Source of the DNA: Diorhabda sublineata
Taxonomy: Eukaryota; Arthropoda; Insecta; Coleoptera; Chrysomelidae
Assembly: GCF_026230105.1 (NCBI RefSeq)
Contig: NC_079477.1
Coordinates: 4,345,001-4,409,000, forward strand
Length of the DNA stretch: 64,000 nucleotides
Direction of reading: 5' to 3'
Shown here: one piece after another, positions 11,221-21,425 of the stretch
Layout of the letters: each line of letters begins with the position of its first letter
Position numbering within the stretch: the first letter of the stretch is position 1
Notes under the pieces: generated by a model
Seen by the model: the letters and a program-made list of their open reading frames with translations, nothing else
What the model was told of the DNA's origin: nothing
Database searches by the model: none
Made by a program: the position numbers and the translations under genes

Positions 11221-11899
11221 TTAATAATTTCTAGCTTGATAAATCCAATCTTTTCTTCTAGATGCATTCAGTTTGAAAGGAGCAGTACGACAATTGTATG
11301 AAGAGAAAAGATGAAGCATATTCTACAAAAATATGGATATGGAGAACAAGCTATTGAGAAGTGTTACTGTTGCGTGTATTTGTTTCGAACTTAATTCATT
11401 TAAAATGAAACTTCATCATTATTTGCAATACCAAGTCATTTTGTTTTAGACTTATATAACAAAATATTAATTTTTTAAATGATCAATATTCAGTACGGCT
11501 ATGGATTTTGTACTAGATATCCTGTAGGAAAAGGAATAATAGTAAATCTAAATCATATTAGTATCTTGTTTATATCTAGCAAGGAATAGCTCCCGCTGAT
11601 TTTCATTCGGTCTTATCGGTTAAGATGGTAATGTTCCGCAAATAGTTGACGTCGCATATATAATAACCTACATGTGGTATTAATTGCAAAGTATCTCGAG
11701 AAATAAATGTTATGGAAAGATAATTTAACCATGATTTGTTGATAAACTTAAACTGATAGCAGCAGGTATAATATGTAAGATTTCACGGTCATCTTCAACA
11801 TTTAATTGATTAAATTTATTGAAATTGTATTACTAGATAATCCATCTAAATTTATATCATAAATGGCTAGGTTGAATATAGCTTTTTCTAGTATATTCT
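11221..11899. other. AT-rich stretch, nothing recognised
   Basis: No coding frame or repeat supported. Confidence 0.4.
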
Positions 11900-13660
11900 G
11901 GTTAGAATAAATTAATTAATTGGAGTTTAATTTGGTGAAAAATGGCTTTCTTTTTCTAATTTAACCATAAAATGCGTTAATTTGGTAAAAAGATGTTATA
12001 TTCATATGTCTTATTTTGCAAAAAATGTATTTTCTATATTTAATTTCAAGGAAAAAAGGTTGGTGAAAAATTGGATTTTCCAGGATAATTTTATCGGAAC
12101 TTACTTACCATTGTCTAATTTGGTCACAAACTTTTTTATTAGTTTGGTCAATTTGGTCAAATAATTGGCTTCTTTTGGTCTAATTTTGTCGAAAATTGCT
12201 TTTGTATGTGTAACTTGATGAAAGTACGTTTTATTTGATCTTCTGGTTCGTTGGTCATTTGATTATTTGATCATTTAGTCCTTCGTTATTAATTAGCTTT
12301 ATTATTTATAATTTTTTTGTCTTAATGTGTTAGTGAGACGAAAAATGGCTTATTTTTTTAAGAATGGTTTTACTTCATAAAATGGAGTCAAAAATCTATG
12401 CGTAAAAGTCTAATTTGCTAAAAAAGTTTTGTTGACAAATATAATATTTGGTCACAAATTTTTTTTTCTCATATATTGAGATTGAAAATTTACTTTCTTT
12501 GTCTAATTAGGTCAAAGAAATGTTTTTTTATGACTAAGTTCGTCAAATGATTGGCTTTTTTACATTTAATTTAGTGGAGAATGGCTTTTTCTACGTTTTA
12601 CTTTGACAAAAATTGCTATATAGTAATTTGGATCTTTGACCATTTGGTCCCTTTTGGTTTTTTTGTCGTCTGTTATAAATTGGCTTTTTTGTTCATAATT
12701 TAGTCGTAAATTGCATTTTTTATGTCAAGTTAGTTAACAAATGGCGTATTCGGTCATAAATCGGCTTATATACATCGAAAATTGAGGTGTATAAATCTAA
12801 TTTGCTTTAAAAATCGTTTTTCAAGCTAAATTTCATCGCAAAATAGCTTACTTAGTTAAGAACTGACTTCTCTACTCATATTTAGAATAGAATTACCTTT
12901 CTATTACTAGTTTGGTAGAGATTTGGCTTTTCTATATCTATTATCATCGAAAATTCCTTTCATATGTCTAAATTGATAAAATAAAAAATAGCTCACATGG
13001 TCAAAACTGACGTTTCTACGTCCATTTTTATTGAAAATTCCCTTTCTAAATCTAATTTGGTGAAAAATTGGCGTTTCTATATCTAATTTTGTTGAAAATT
13101 CCATTTCCATTCGACAAAAAATGGGTTCCTTCAGTATAATTCGGCTTCATATGGCTTTCTTATGTAAATTTTGTTGAAAAGTGCTGAGTTTCATCCCAAA
13201 AAGCTTATATGCTTAAAAAATAACATTTCTGGTCAAAAATGTCGTCTATTTGTATAATTCGGTCAAAAGTTGCCATCTTTATTTAAAACAACTTGACTTG
13301 TTTGGCCTAATTAAATTGAAAATCGGCTTTTAAATGTCAAAAAACTATAGTTTGTTCTGAAAATAATTTTCGACCTTAAATTATGCTTACTTGGTTGAAA
13401 ATTGGCTTTACTATATTTGTTTTTACCAAAAAATTGTTTCTTTGATCTAATTTCGTCGAAATTTACTATTTTATGTATAGTTCCAAAATCAAATCTACCA
13501 TGAAACTCTGAATTTTGTCAAAAAATGCCTTTTCTTAGTAAAAAATTGGCAATTATAATTTTTAATTGGTCGATTTCGTGAGTTCAATTTTGTATTTGTG
13601 GATCATTTGCTAGAAAATAACTTTTCTATCCTTAACTTAGTCACACATAGATATAGACTT
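11900..13660. repeat. Highly degenerate tandem array, unit about 30-31 bp
   Basis: The theme TCTAATTTGGTGAAAAATTG followed by GCTTTTCTATG recurs roughly every 30-31 bases for 1.7 kb with heavy substitution and small indels. Clear neighbours start near 13050 and 13081. Two short frames inside (11982-12164, 12907-13110) just translate the repeat. The same theme returns at 22560-22835, 23938-23970 and 25200-25290. Confidence 0.75.
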
Positions 13661-14178
13661 ACATAGTTTTGAAACATTTTTCTCAAATTAATTCGTTAAC
13701 ATAATTATTTGCTATAATTAAATTCAGTAAGTTAAGGCTTTGAATAGAAATTAATAAATGCAAGCAATCTGTGTGACTCGAGTATATGCAACTAGTAAAT
13801 CATCATCACTTAATCACAGGGATTGAGGCCAAATCAAATTAATCATCAATTAAAACCGGACCGAAACCTATTCCAATAACTATAATAATAAATTTGAATA
13901 TTCCTTGACACGCCCACATAAAATTAAAATTTCTTAACAATAATTAGTGCAATAGTATAAACCTCCAAGTAATGATATTCGCTTAGCCCCACCTACTTCA
14001 TTACCGGCTGATTGACTGCAATCGTAGGTGTATCACTAACTCATCCAATTAAGTGAAACCGGACAATACGGTTTCACCTCGTCCGTCTCGGTACAAGGTG
14101 CAATAATTCATTCATGATAGTAGCGATTTAATCCACAATATACTCCGTAAAAACATAATAATAATATTTGTAATAAAG
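13661..14178. other. AT-rich stretch with one small perfect hairpin
   Basis: Nothing coding. At 14053-14077 GTGAAACCG and CGGTTTCAC form a perfect 9-bp stem with a 7-base loop. Confidence 0.45.
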
Positions 14179-14376
14179 TTAAACATAAATTACAGCATAA
14201 ATGTGGATATTGTAAGAGTCACGAGCAATAGCTATTGATTCATTTACAACATCGTTCAATTTTTTTCCTGTTTTACTAATCACACTGAAATTCCAAGACT
14301 CTAAAAAAACAAAACGTCCATTGTCCAAACGTCCTTGGACGAGATCATCATTTGTTATCTGCTTTTTATAACTCAT
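14179..14376 (-). pseudogene. Possible hAT-type transposase fragment (DUF659-like)
   Basis: The 65-codon frame contains GRFVFLESWNFSVISKTGKK, then LNDVVNESIAIARD and IYAVI. The pattern (a sentence about a phrase plus 'S.TG..L...V..AI..A', then a hydrophobic strand ending before a missing 'TDNASNM') resembles the DUF659 segment of hAT transposases in insects. No N-terminal BED finger or C-terminal dimerisation domain was found. Resemblance is modest. Confidence 0.4.
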
Positions 14377-14790
14377 TAAAACAGTTATTAAAAATAGGCT
14401 CAGCTACAGTTTTTCTTCAAGGCACATTGTAATGCGGATTCAAATCTTCCACGAAATCTCTAAAATACTCTGATTCAGATATAGCAAAAGGTGTGTTGCA
14501 ACCAAAAAAAATTTCCTAAGAGTGAGTCAATTTCTTTTTTCTTGTTGAAATTGATAGGAACATTTGCAAATCTGCAAATTTTTTTGGTTCTCGTTTTACG
14601 TTATAATGACTGTTCTCGTTTTATTAATATATTTGAGGTTATGTTTTTCTCTACTACACCCCGGAATATTGTGCAAAAAAGTCACTTTTTCACGTTTTCT
14701 ACATTTTACACTCACAATAAGTAATAAATAAAAAATGCTTTGGTTTTCCCACCAGCGCAGATGTGTAATGTCACGATTATTTCCACAAGT
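14377..14790. other. AT-rich stretch, nothing recognised
   Basis: Only a short plus-strand frame (14491-14724) with no recognisable content. Confidence 0.4.
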
Positions 14791-15000
14791 CTAAATCTTA
14801 CCGCGTAATCCGAAATCGCCATCCTCCACGGAAAAATTCACGGCTATTATTTTAACCTTATAGACCCGGAAAATTTTATAGTAACGGATGAAGGTCTTTC
14901 CCGTGTCTCTAAATCTTACCATATGATCCAAAATGACCACCCTCCACGGAAGAAAACCGTTGTCTAATTTTAATCTTAGAAACACGGAAATTTTGAAACT
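14791..15000. repeat. Tandem pair of a 118-bp dispersed repeat
   Basis: CTAAATCTTA recurs at 14791 and 14909, and CCTCCACGGA at 14823 and 14941, both 118 bases apart. Each unit also has a GACCCGG / AACACGG-type block. A diverged inverted copy lies at 15280-15363. Type of element unknown. Confidence 0.75.
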
Positions 15001-15010
15001 AAACTAACAT

Positions 15011-15040
15011 AACCTAATCTAACCTAACCTAACCTAACCT
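15011..15040. repeat. Interstitial telomere-type repeat, (AACCT)6 with one mismatch
   Basis: Six consecutive 5-base units, the second being AATCT, give the complement of the insect telomere repeat TTAGG. It directly follows the 118-bp repeat pair. Confidence 0.85.
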
Positions 15041-15279
15041 AATCATCATCAGCAAGCTTACAATAAGAGTCAAAGAATAAATTACGAGATATACATAGCA
15101 CTATCATCAATTCATTATTACTAAGGTTATTCTTTCAATCAAATTATATAAATTTTTAGTTCTTAATGAATGATAAAAATATATTGGGATTAGAAATGGC
15201 ATATATGTCAGATTTCATCTGTAGGTGCTATTTATCTATGGATAGTATTCATCCGTGAGTTAAAGCTTATTATTGTAAC

Positions 15280-15363
15280 ATTCATGGCTGAAATTAGAGA
15301 CACGGATAGAGCTCATTTCTTTGAATATGTCCGGGTCTCTATGATTTTTCCGTGGACGGTGCT
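15280..15363 (-). repeat. Inverted, diverged copy of the 118-bp repeat
   Basis: The reverse complement contains GTCCACGGAAAAATCATAG, GAGACCCGGACA and CCGTGTCTCTAA, matching the order CCTCCACGGAAAAATT - AGACCCGGA - CCGTGTCTCTAA of 14823-14913. It interrupts or truncates the gypsy LTR at about 15363. Confidence 0.6.
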
Positions 15364-15474
15364 TATATTATTTCCGGCGGAGTTTCTGAAAAGGCTTCTT
15401 CAGGGAAATCAACTGTGGGATGTGTGTCGTCAGTATTTTCTTATGGAAACCTTATTTTGGGCGACGACATAATT
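15364..15474 (-). repeat. Truncated 3' LTR of the gypsy-type element
   Basis: Similar to 22302-22405. Homology fades just past a shared TTATATTAT at 15364-15372, where a copy of the 118-bp repeat begins. Confidence 0.7.
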
Positions 15475-15483
15475 CCTCCCCCC
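15475..15483 (-). promoter_or_regulatory. Polypurine tract of the gypsy-type element
   Basis: On the minus strand this reads GGGGGGAGG directly before the LTR start AATTATGTCG, the position expected for the plus-strand DNA primer. Confidence 0.65.
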
Positions 15484-15776
15484 ATGGAATCGACTTCTGA
15501 GGGTTAAAGAGAAAGATGAACATCGTGGTGGTCTATTTGTTGGAAGTACGAATCTTCTTGATGTATTTGCTATAAACTAAGTAGCAACTACCAATTACGA
15601 GGAGTCTATACATAAGAATAGTCCAAGCACTGGGGATGTAGGAGGGGTTGTTGAAATGAAAATCGGGTTGATTCCCAAACGGTTGGCTGCGAATTTCTTG
15701 AAGTTAGTTAAATCGCAAGTTGATGTTCATGTTGAATTTTGGATACATAGGAACAGGATAGACTGATTCGGATTTT
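15484..15776 (-). pseudogene. Remnant of the 3' interior of the gypsy-type element
   Basis: A minus-strand frame runs towards the polypurine tract. It includes a hydrophobic stretch of about 20 residues followed by basic residues, ending shortly before the LTR. This is the place where insect gypsy (errantivirus) elements have the end of env, and the stretch would fit a membrane anchor. It carries stops, is short, and lacks any surface-subunit part. The identification rests on position and hydrophobicity only. Confidence 0.3.
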
Positions 15777-15781
15777 GATTC
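15777..15781 (+). other. Target-site duplication GATTC (left)
   Basis: GATTC lies immediately before the 5' LTR and is repeated at 21601-21605 immediately after the 3' LTR. Five-base duplications are usual for BEL/Pao elements. Confidence 0.9.
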
Positions 15782-15956
15782 TGTTCACGCCAGAATTAAT
15801 TCAAAACTCATGAAAACTGGCAACGCTGTCCGACCAACCGACTACTGAGCGAATGGAAGAAATGAGATAATATAATAAGTTCTGTTGTTAAAGCTATGTA
15901 AAAATTTTCTTACAAATAAATGTTAATGTGAACGTGTTAATAATAACTATAATACA
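15782..15956 (+). repeat. 5' LTR of the BEL/Pao element
   Basis: 175 bp, read base for base as identical to 21426-21600. It has TG...CA-type ends (TGTTC...ATACA), an AT-rich ATAATATAATAAG that could serve as a TATA-like promoter element (about 15868-15880), and AATAAATG (about 15916), a candidate polyadenylation signal. It is short for the group. Confidence 0.96.
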
Positions 15957-16284
15957 AAAAATGGTCCTTCGAGCCGGATTATAAACAAAACCAGTGAAAA
16001 TTCGCAATAAACAATATATTATTAACAACTATAACCCAAAAACAATTTACCACGTGCTGCAAGCAACTATCAACGAGTGCAAAGTGATCGACCAAACAAG
16101 TAGTCGATACAATATCACGGCGACCAGACATCAACTCAACTGGCCGACTAGTTCAATTGCAAGAATCAGGCAGTTCGACCGAAATCAGAGTGAGTTTGTT
16201 CCAAATTATTTATTTCCGAATTTTTCTTTCCATTTGCGATTTCAAAGCTTCTCTGTTTGTGCTTGAACAATTTGACAATATAAA
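15957..16284 (+). other. BEL/Pao leader (5' untranslated region)
   Basis: 328 bases between LTR and gag-pol. It is open in one frame from 15994 to 16266, but only from a GTG, so I treat it as leader. AGAGTGAGTTTG near 16188 resembles a splice donor and TTTCAAAG near 16245 an acceptor, so a leader intron is conceivable. Confidence 0.6.
15962..15980 (+). promoter_or_regulatory. Primer-binding site, tRNA-Tyr type
   Basis: TGGTCCTTCGAGCCGGATT begins 5 bases after the LTR. Its first three bases pair with CCA and the rest with the 3' end of insect tRNA-Tyr (…CCGGCTCGAAGGA as remembered). Primer for minus-strand DNA synthesis. Confidence 0.8.
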
Positions 16285-19200
16285 ATGGCAGAACTTGGCA
16301 AACTAATAAAGAAAAGAGGTGTAATTAAAGCTCAGTTAACTATTTTCACAAAAGCGGTAAATGAATTTGCAACTATATCTAATTTAAGCCAAACAGAAGT
16401 TACAAAATTAAAAGATAGGTTACGTGATGCCGAAAATTATCTTGACGAATTCAAATCATATCAATTAGAAATAGAGTTACAGGATGATATAAATTTAGAT
16501 GAGCAATTAATCGAACGAGAGAGATTTGAAAATTCATATTATGATGCAATCGCTGTTGCTAAAAACATTTTACAAAGCTACAATAATCACGATAATGATA
16601 CAAATCTTAGCGTGATTTCAGACAAAGCTTGTTGTAAAAACGAGGGTATAAAGCTTCCGGATATATCACTTCCTAAATTCAGTGGAAACTTTGAAGATTG
16701 GTTAGAATTCAGGGACACATATAAAAGCCTTATTCATGATAGTAAAAAATTAGATAATATTCAAAAATTTTATTACTTGCGAAGTGCACTAGGAGGAACA
16801 GCAGCGGCGTCCATTTCCAAAATCAAATATACGGCCGACAATTATGAAGTGGCATGGGCCACAATTTCAAAAAGATTTGACAATACTAAAAAATTAATAT
16901 ATGAACATATTAGAGCTATTTTTTCATTAGAAAATATACAAAAACCGACAGCTGAAAAACTACAAAATTTAGCTGACGATATTCACAAACATTTGGGATC
17001 TATTGAACAATTGGGGCAAAATATAACTAATTGGGATCCTCTACTAATTTTTTGGATTACTAATAAATTAGATACTAGCTCAAACCTTGAATGGGAAAGG
17101 GAAAATAGAGATCAGGAAGAATTGCCAAAGTTAGATAAATTCCTACAATTTTTACAAAAACGTTCCAATTTTCTTAATATGTTAGAATCAAAGAACAGTC
17201 TCAGTTTAAATAAATCAGATTCAAAATTTAGTAATGAGGAAAATAAATTCAATAAACAAAGTAGAGTAAGGTCATTGACCTCAAGTACATATACATGCTC
17301 CTATTGCAAGAAAGAGCATTCAATATATCGTTGTGCAGAGTTTCTCGGATTAACAATAACACAAAAAAAAGATTTTGTCAAAAAATCAAATCTTTGCCAT
17401 AACTGTTTGCGTTCGGGTCACTCTGTCAAACAGTGTAAATTAGGGCCTTGCAAAGTGTGTAAAGCTTGGCACAATACAATTTTGCATGAAAAACTCGAGA
17501 TAGCGGACAACGCGAGCTCAAGTTCCGCAGCACTAAGCAGTGGCGTAGTGGTACCAGCGGCGGGGCAGGTGCTATTATCTACCGCCTGTTTACTCATTTC
17601 AGACAATTTCAATAATTTTCACAAAGCAAGAGCGTTATTAGATTGTGGTTCTCAAACTTCCTTTATAACGGAGGATTTGCAAAAGCGTTTGAATATTGCG
17701 ACACATAAAACAGATCTTTCAATTTTCGGAATTTCAAACAATATTTCAAAGGTCAGTAAAAGGTGTAAGGTTTCATTTAAATCTATACATACCAATTTTA
17801 AAGCGCATGGCAATTGTTATATTCTAAAAGAGATTACAAGTGTGATGCCGTGTTGTCGAATCAACACGCAATCTTGGGCGATTCCAGGTGATCTAAAGCT
17901 AGCTGATCCACAATTCAATATTCCCGGACCAGTAGACATGCTCATTGGCGCGGACCTATTTTGGACAATTTTAAGCAATAACAAAATTTCGTTAGGAAAA
18001 AATATGCCGCTATTAATTGATACAGTGCTAGATTGGGTTGTATCTGGGCAAATAAGTACTAACAACGTTGAAAAGGCTTCTTGTAATTTAAGTATAAACC
18101 AGGAATTATTAAATTCAATAGCCAAATTTTGGGAAATCGAGGAAATATCTAGCACGCGACAACTTTCTCCAGATGAACAATTTTGCGAGGACAATTTCAT
18201 CAAAACTACTACCAGAGACGCGAACGGACGTTTTACAGTCACTATACCTTTGAAGCAACAACCTTCTAGTTTAGGTGAGTCGAAAGCTCAAGCCGAAAAA
18301 CGTTTCTATGCATTAGAACGAAAATTCAGGAGAGATCCAATGCTGCACAGCAGATATATACAATTTATGAACGAGTATAAAGAGCTAGGCCATATGACAA
18401 TTTGTAACGGCAATGATTCAAGCTTCGAATATTTCATGCCGCATCACGGAGTTTTGAGAGAAGAGAGTTTGACCACAAAACTACGGGTAGTTTTCGATGC
18501 ATCAGCGCCCTCTAGCAACGGTCTATCCTTCAACAATATTCAAGTCATTGGACCCGTTTTACAAGACGATTTACTATCAATAGTCTTAAGGTTTAGGAAA
18601 TATAACTATGTAGTTTCGGCAGACATAGTTAAAATGTACCGGCAAATTTCAATAACGCCCGAGCAAAGGCATTTGCAAAAAATTGTATGGCGCGAAAATC
18701 CGAGTGATAACCTGGAAGTCTACCAGCTAAATACCGTTACATACGGGCAAGCCTCTGCCAGTTATCTTGCAATACGCTGTTTAGCTAAACTCGCTGAGGA
18801 TATTCAAGAAATGAACCCGGAAATAGCCGAAATCATTAAGCACGACTTTTATGTAGATGACCTGTTAACAGGTGCACCTACACTTGAGCATGCGCAATAC
18901 ATATGTAAAGCGATAAGTGACACTCTTAAATCGGGATGTTTCGCACTCCGAAAATGGTGCTCTAACGACACCAACGCGCTCAAAAATATAAGTTCAAATG
19001 ATTTAAAATCCGATATACTAGAATTTGCGCATGATGGCAAAACAAAAACATTAGGCTTGATATGGGTTTGCAATAACGATAAGCTTCAATATAAAATTCA
19101 TACCAATCCTATAGGTACAAAGGTCACAAAACGCACAATTTTATCTACTATATCAAAAATATTCGACATCCTTGGTTTACTAAGCCCATGTACTATTATC

Positions 19201-21393
19201 GCAAAAATGATAATGCAAAAATTATGGGAAAATAAATTAGCTTGGGATGACGCTATTCCAAAAGCTATATCTGAAAATTGGGTAAGGTTGGAGAAGGAGC
19301 TTCTTATTTTGAACGATCTTGAGTTAAACAGACAAGCTATTTGCAAGAATGCTGTTGAATTACAACTGCATGGTTTCGCTGACGCTTCGGAAAAGGCTTA
19401 CGGAGCCTGTGTTTATTTGAGAAGTATTGATTCCGATCAAAAGGTTCATGTATCCCTGTTATGCGCCAAAGCAAAGGTGGCACCTATAAAAACAATACCA
19501 ATCCCGCGGTTGGAATTATGCGCAGCATTGCTTCTAGCCCGCCTAACAGATAAAGCTAAAACTGCTTTGAAAATTCAATTCAAATCTTTCACACTTTGGT
19601 CGGACTCAACTATAGCTCTAGCTTGGGTACGCACAAGCCCGAATCTGCTAAAAACATTCACGGCCCATAGAGTGGCAGAAATTCAGTCTCTCACTAAACA
19701 CGCCGATTGGAGGCACATCCCCACCCACGATAATCCAGCAGATATTGCTTCAAGGGGAATATATCCTAGTCAAATTTTAAACTCTGATTTGTGGTGGCGC
19801 GGCCCTACTTGGCTAGCTAAGGACCCAAGTTTTTGGCCCAATGACAAGCTGGAGGTGCTTCATGATTTACCTGAACTTAAATCCAGTCTTCTGACCAATG
19901 TTGCGCCCCCTACTCTGAGTTTTCCCTTTGAACGTTTTTCAAATTTCTCAAGAATGCAACGAACAATGGCATACATTTTACGATTTAAGGATAATTGTCT
20001 TCAGAGAAATCGCAGAAGAGGCGGTTCTCTTACAGTACAGGAGTTAAGTGATTCTCTAAAATGTCTCATTCGAATTTGTCAATCTCAATCGTATTCTACC
20101 GAAATTGAAACATTGAAAAATAACAAGCCTTTGAGCTCCCATAGTAATCTATTAAGTCTTAGTCCCTTTCTAGAACCCGATGGTTTGCTACGCGTAGGAG
20201 GGCGACTAAAACATTCAAATTACTCCTTTGACAAAAGGCATCCAATTTTGATCAATTCAAAGCATCATTTTTCAAAGCTACTATTTTTACAAGAACATGA
20301 ACGCCTATTGCATGGCGGCCCTCAGCTGCTCTTAAGCACTATAAGAGAAAATTACTGGGTTATATCCGGTAGAAATCTTGCACGAAAGACTGTTAAGAAT
20401 TGTGTGAAATGCTTCAAATTCAATGCTAAAACCATACAGCCAATTATGACCAACTTACCGCGCGATAGAACTAATCCTTCTAGTGCATTTTCAATAGTGG
20501 GAGTTGATTACGCGGGGCCATTTATGATTAACGATAAGAAAGGTAGAGGTTGTCGTTTAAGTAAATGTTATATTGGCGTATTTATTTGTTTATCAACTAA
20601 AGCAGTCCATTTGGAATTGATTTCTAGCCTTTCTTCAGAATCATTTATTCAGGCGCTATATCGTTTTGTCTCTAGACGAGGCAAACCATCAAAAATATTG
20701 TCCGACAATGGAACAAGCTTCGTCGGGGCACAGCGAGAGCTAAAGGATTTTCTAAAACATGGCAGCAACACTATAATCGAGAAATGTAGCTCTCAGAATA
20801 TAGAGTGGAGTTTTATACCACCCTACTCTCCTCATTTCGGAGGTTTGTGGGAAGCAGCTGTCAAAAGCGTAAAGCATCATTTAAGGCGCGTTTTGACCCA
20901 AGTTCATTTATCATTTGAAGAATTTGCCACAGTTCTCGCACAAATCGAGGCGATTTTGAATTCGCGTCCTTTATGCCCACTGAGCTCTGATCCCAACGAT
21001 TTTGGACCTCTTACCCCAGCTCACTTCTTGATTGGAAGACCAATAATTGCAGCACCTGATCAAGATGTCACCGACATAAAAATGAATCGACTTTCCAGAT
21101 TTCAGCTCGTACAACAATTAGCACAGCACTTCTGGAACAGATGGAAATCTGAGTACATTGCGGAGCTCCAAAGACGCACCAAATGGAAGTCCAACCAAGG
21201 CCATCTAGTAGAAGATTCTCTCGTTTTAGTGAAAGGCGAGAACACTATGCCCACTCAGTGGTTATTAGGTAGAATCAGCAAGCTCCATAGAGGCCCTGAC
21301 GGTATCGCTAGGGTCGCTTCTATAAGAACTCCCTCTGGAGAAATCATCAAAAGAAGCTTTCAAAAAATCTGCCCCCTTCCAGTTGACCTTTGA
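16285..21393 (+). CDS. BEL/Pao Gag-Pol polyprotein, 1702 aa, intact
   Basis: Single fused gag-pol ORF. In order: a gag-like DUF1759 region (about residues 123-280, LPKFSGNFEDWLEFRDTYKS); three zinc-knuckle-like motifs (CX2CX3HX4C at 338, CX2CX4HX4C at 371, CX2CX3HX4H at 389); an aspartic protease with LLDCGSQTSF (active Asp 453); reverse transcriptase with catalytic Asp 780 and the YVDD box at 856-859; RNase H with Asp 1033, Glu 1077, Asp 1107; an integrase zinc site HX4H...CX2C (1338-1376); the integrase core with Asp 1408, Asp 1474 and Glu 1523; and a C-terminal DUF5641-like domain (about 1604-1700). All catalytic residues I looked for are present and there is no internal stop. The start ATG follows ATAAA and is the first ATG giving the full ORF. 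The protein would form cytoplasmic particles, copy its RNA and integrate the DNA. Antisense frames within are shadows. Confidence 0.97.
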   Translation: MAELGKLIKKRGVIKAQLTIFTKAVNEFATISNLSQTEVTKLKDRLRDAENYLDEFKSYQLEIELQDDINLDEQLIERERFENSYYDAIAVAKNILQSYNNHDNDTNLSVISDKACCKNEGIKLPDISLPKFSGNFEDWLEFRDTYKSLIHDSKKLDNIQKFYYLRSALGGTAAASISKIKYTADNYEVAWATISKRFDNTKKLIYEHIRAIFSLENIQKPTAEKLQNLADDIHKHLGSIEQLGQNITNWDPLLIFWITNKLDTSSNLEWERENRDQEELPKLDKFLQFLQKRSNFLNMLESKNSLSLNKSDSKFSNEENKFNKQSRVRSLTSSTYTCSYCKKEHSIYRCAEFLGLTITQKKDFVKKSNLCHNCLRSGHSVKQCKLGPCKVCKAWHNTILHEKLEIADNASSSSAALSSGVVVPAAGQVLLSTACLLISDNFNNFHKARALLDCGSQTSFITEDLQKRLNIATHKTDLSIFGISNNISKVSKRCKVSFKSIHTNFKAHGNCYILKEITSVMPCCRINTQSWAIPGDLKLADPQFNIPGPVDMLIGADLFWTILSNNKISLGKNMPLLIDTVLDWVVSGQISTNNVEKASCNLSINQELLNSIAKFWEIEEISSTRQLSPDEQFCEDNFIKTTTRDANGRFTVTIPLKQQPSSLGESKAQAEKRFYALERKFRRDPMLHSRYIQFMNEYKELGHMTICNGNDSSFEYFMPHHGVLREESLTTKLRVVFDASAPSSNGLSFNNIQVIGPVLQDDLLSIVLRFRKYNYVVSADIVKMYRQISITPEQRHLQKIVWRENPSDNLEVYQLNTVTYGQASASYLAIRCLAKLAEDIQEMNPEIAEIIKHDFYVDDLLTGAPTLEHAQYICKAISDTLKSGCFALRKWCSNDTNALKNISSNDLKSDILEFAHDGKTKTLGLIWVCNNDKLQYKIHTNPIGTKVTKRTILSTISKIFDILGLLSPCTIIAKMIMQKLWENKLAWDDAIPKAISENWVRLEKELLILNDLELNRQAICKNAVELQLHGFADASEKAYGACVYLRSIDSDQKVHVSLLCAKAKVAPIKTIPIPRLELCAALLLARLTDKAKTALKIQFKSFTLWSDSTIALAWVRTSPNLLKTFTAHRVAEIQSLTKHADWRHIPTHDNPADIASRGIYPSQILNSDLWWRGPTWLAKDPSFWPNDKLEVLHDLPELKSSLLTNVAPPTLSFPFERFSNFSRMQRTMAYILRFKDNCLQRNRRRGGSLTVQELSDSLKCLIRICQSQSYSTEIETLKNNKPLSSHSNLLSLSPFLEPDGLLRVGGRLKHSNYSFDKRHPILINSKHHFSKLLFLQEHERLLHGGPQLLLSTIRENYWVISGRNLARKTVKNCVKCFKFNAKTIQPIMTNLPRDRTNPSSAFSIVGVDYAGPFMINDKKGRGCRLSKCYIGVFICLSTKAVHLELISSLSSESFIQALYRFVSRRGKPSKILSDNGTSFVGAQRELKDFLKHGSNTIIEKCSSQNIEWSFIPPYSPHFGGLWEAAVKSVKHHLRRVLTQVHLSFEEFATVLAQIEAILNSRPLCPLSSDPNDFGPLTPAHFLIGRPIIAAPDQDVTDIKMNRLSRFQLVQQLAQHFWNRWKSEYIAELQRRTKWKSNQGHLVEDSLVLVKGENTMPTQWLLGRISKLHRGPDGIARVASIRTPSGEIIKRSFQKICPLPVDL

Positions 21394-21410
21394 AAGCCAT
21401 CCTTATGCTT

Positions 21411-21425
21411 TCAACGCGGGGAGTA
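21411..21425 (+). promoter_or_regulatory. Polypurine tract of the BEL/Pao element
   Basis: CAACGCGGGGAGTA lies directly before the 3' LTR. GCGGGGAGTATGTT-type junctions are usual in BEL/Pao elements. Confidence 0.8.

Noticed and set aside
15962..15980. tRNA-like sequence
   Set aside because: Only the 3' end of a tRNA in complement, at the position of a retrotransposon primer-binding site; no tRNA gene.
15994..16266. 90-codon plus-strand frame before gag-pol
   Set aside because: It opens with GTG, not ATG, and lies in the leader of the BEL/Pao element; no recognisable domain.
17418..19346. Four minus-strand frames of 64-141 codons
   Set aside because: Antisense shadows of the BEL/Pao gag-pol ORF.
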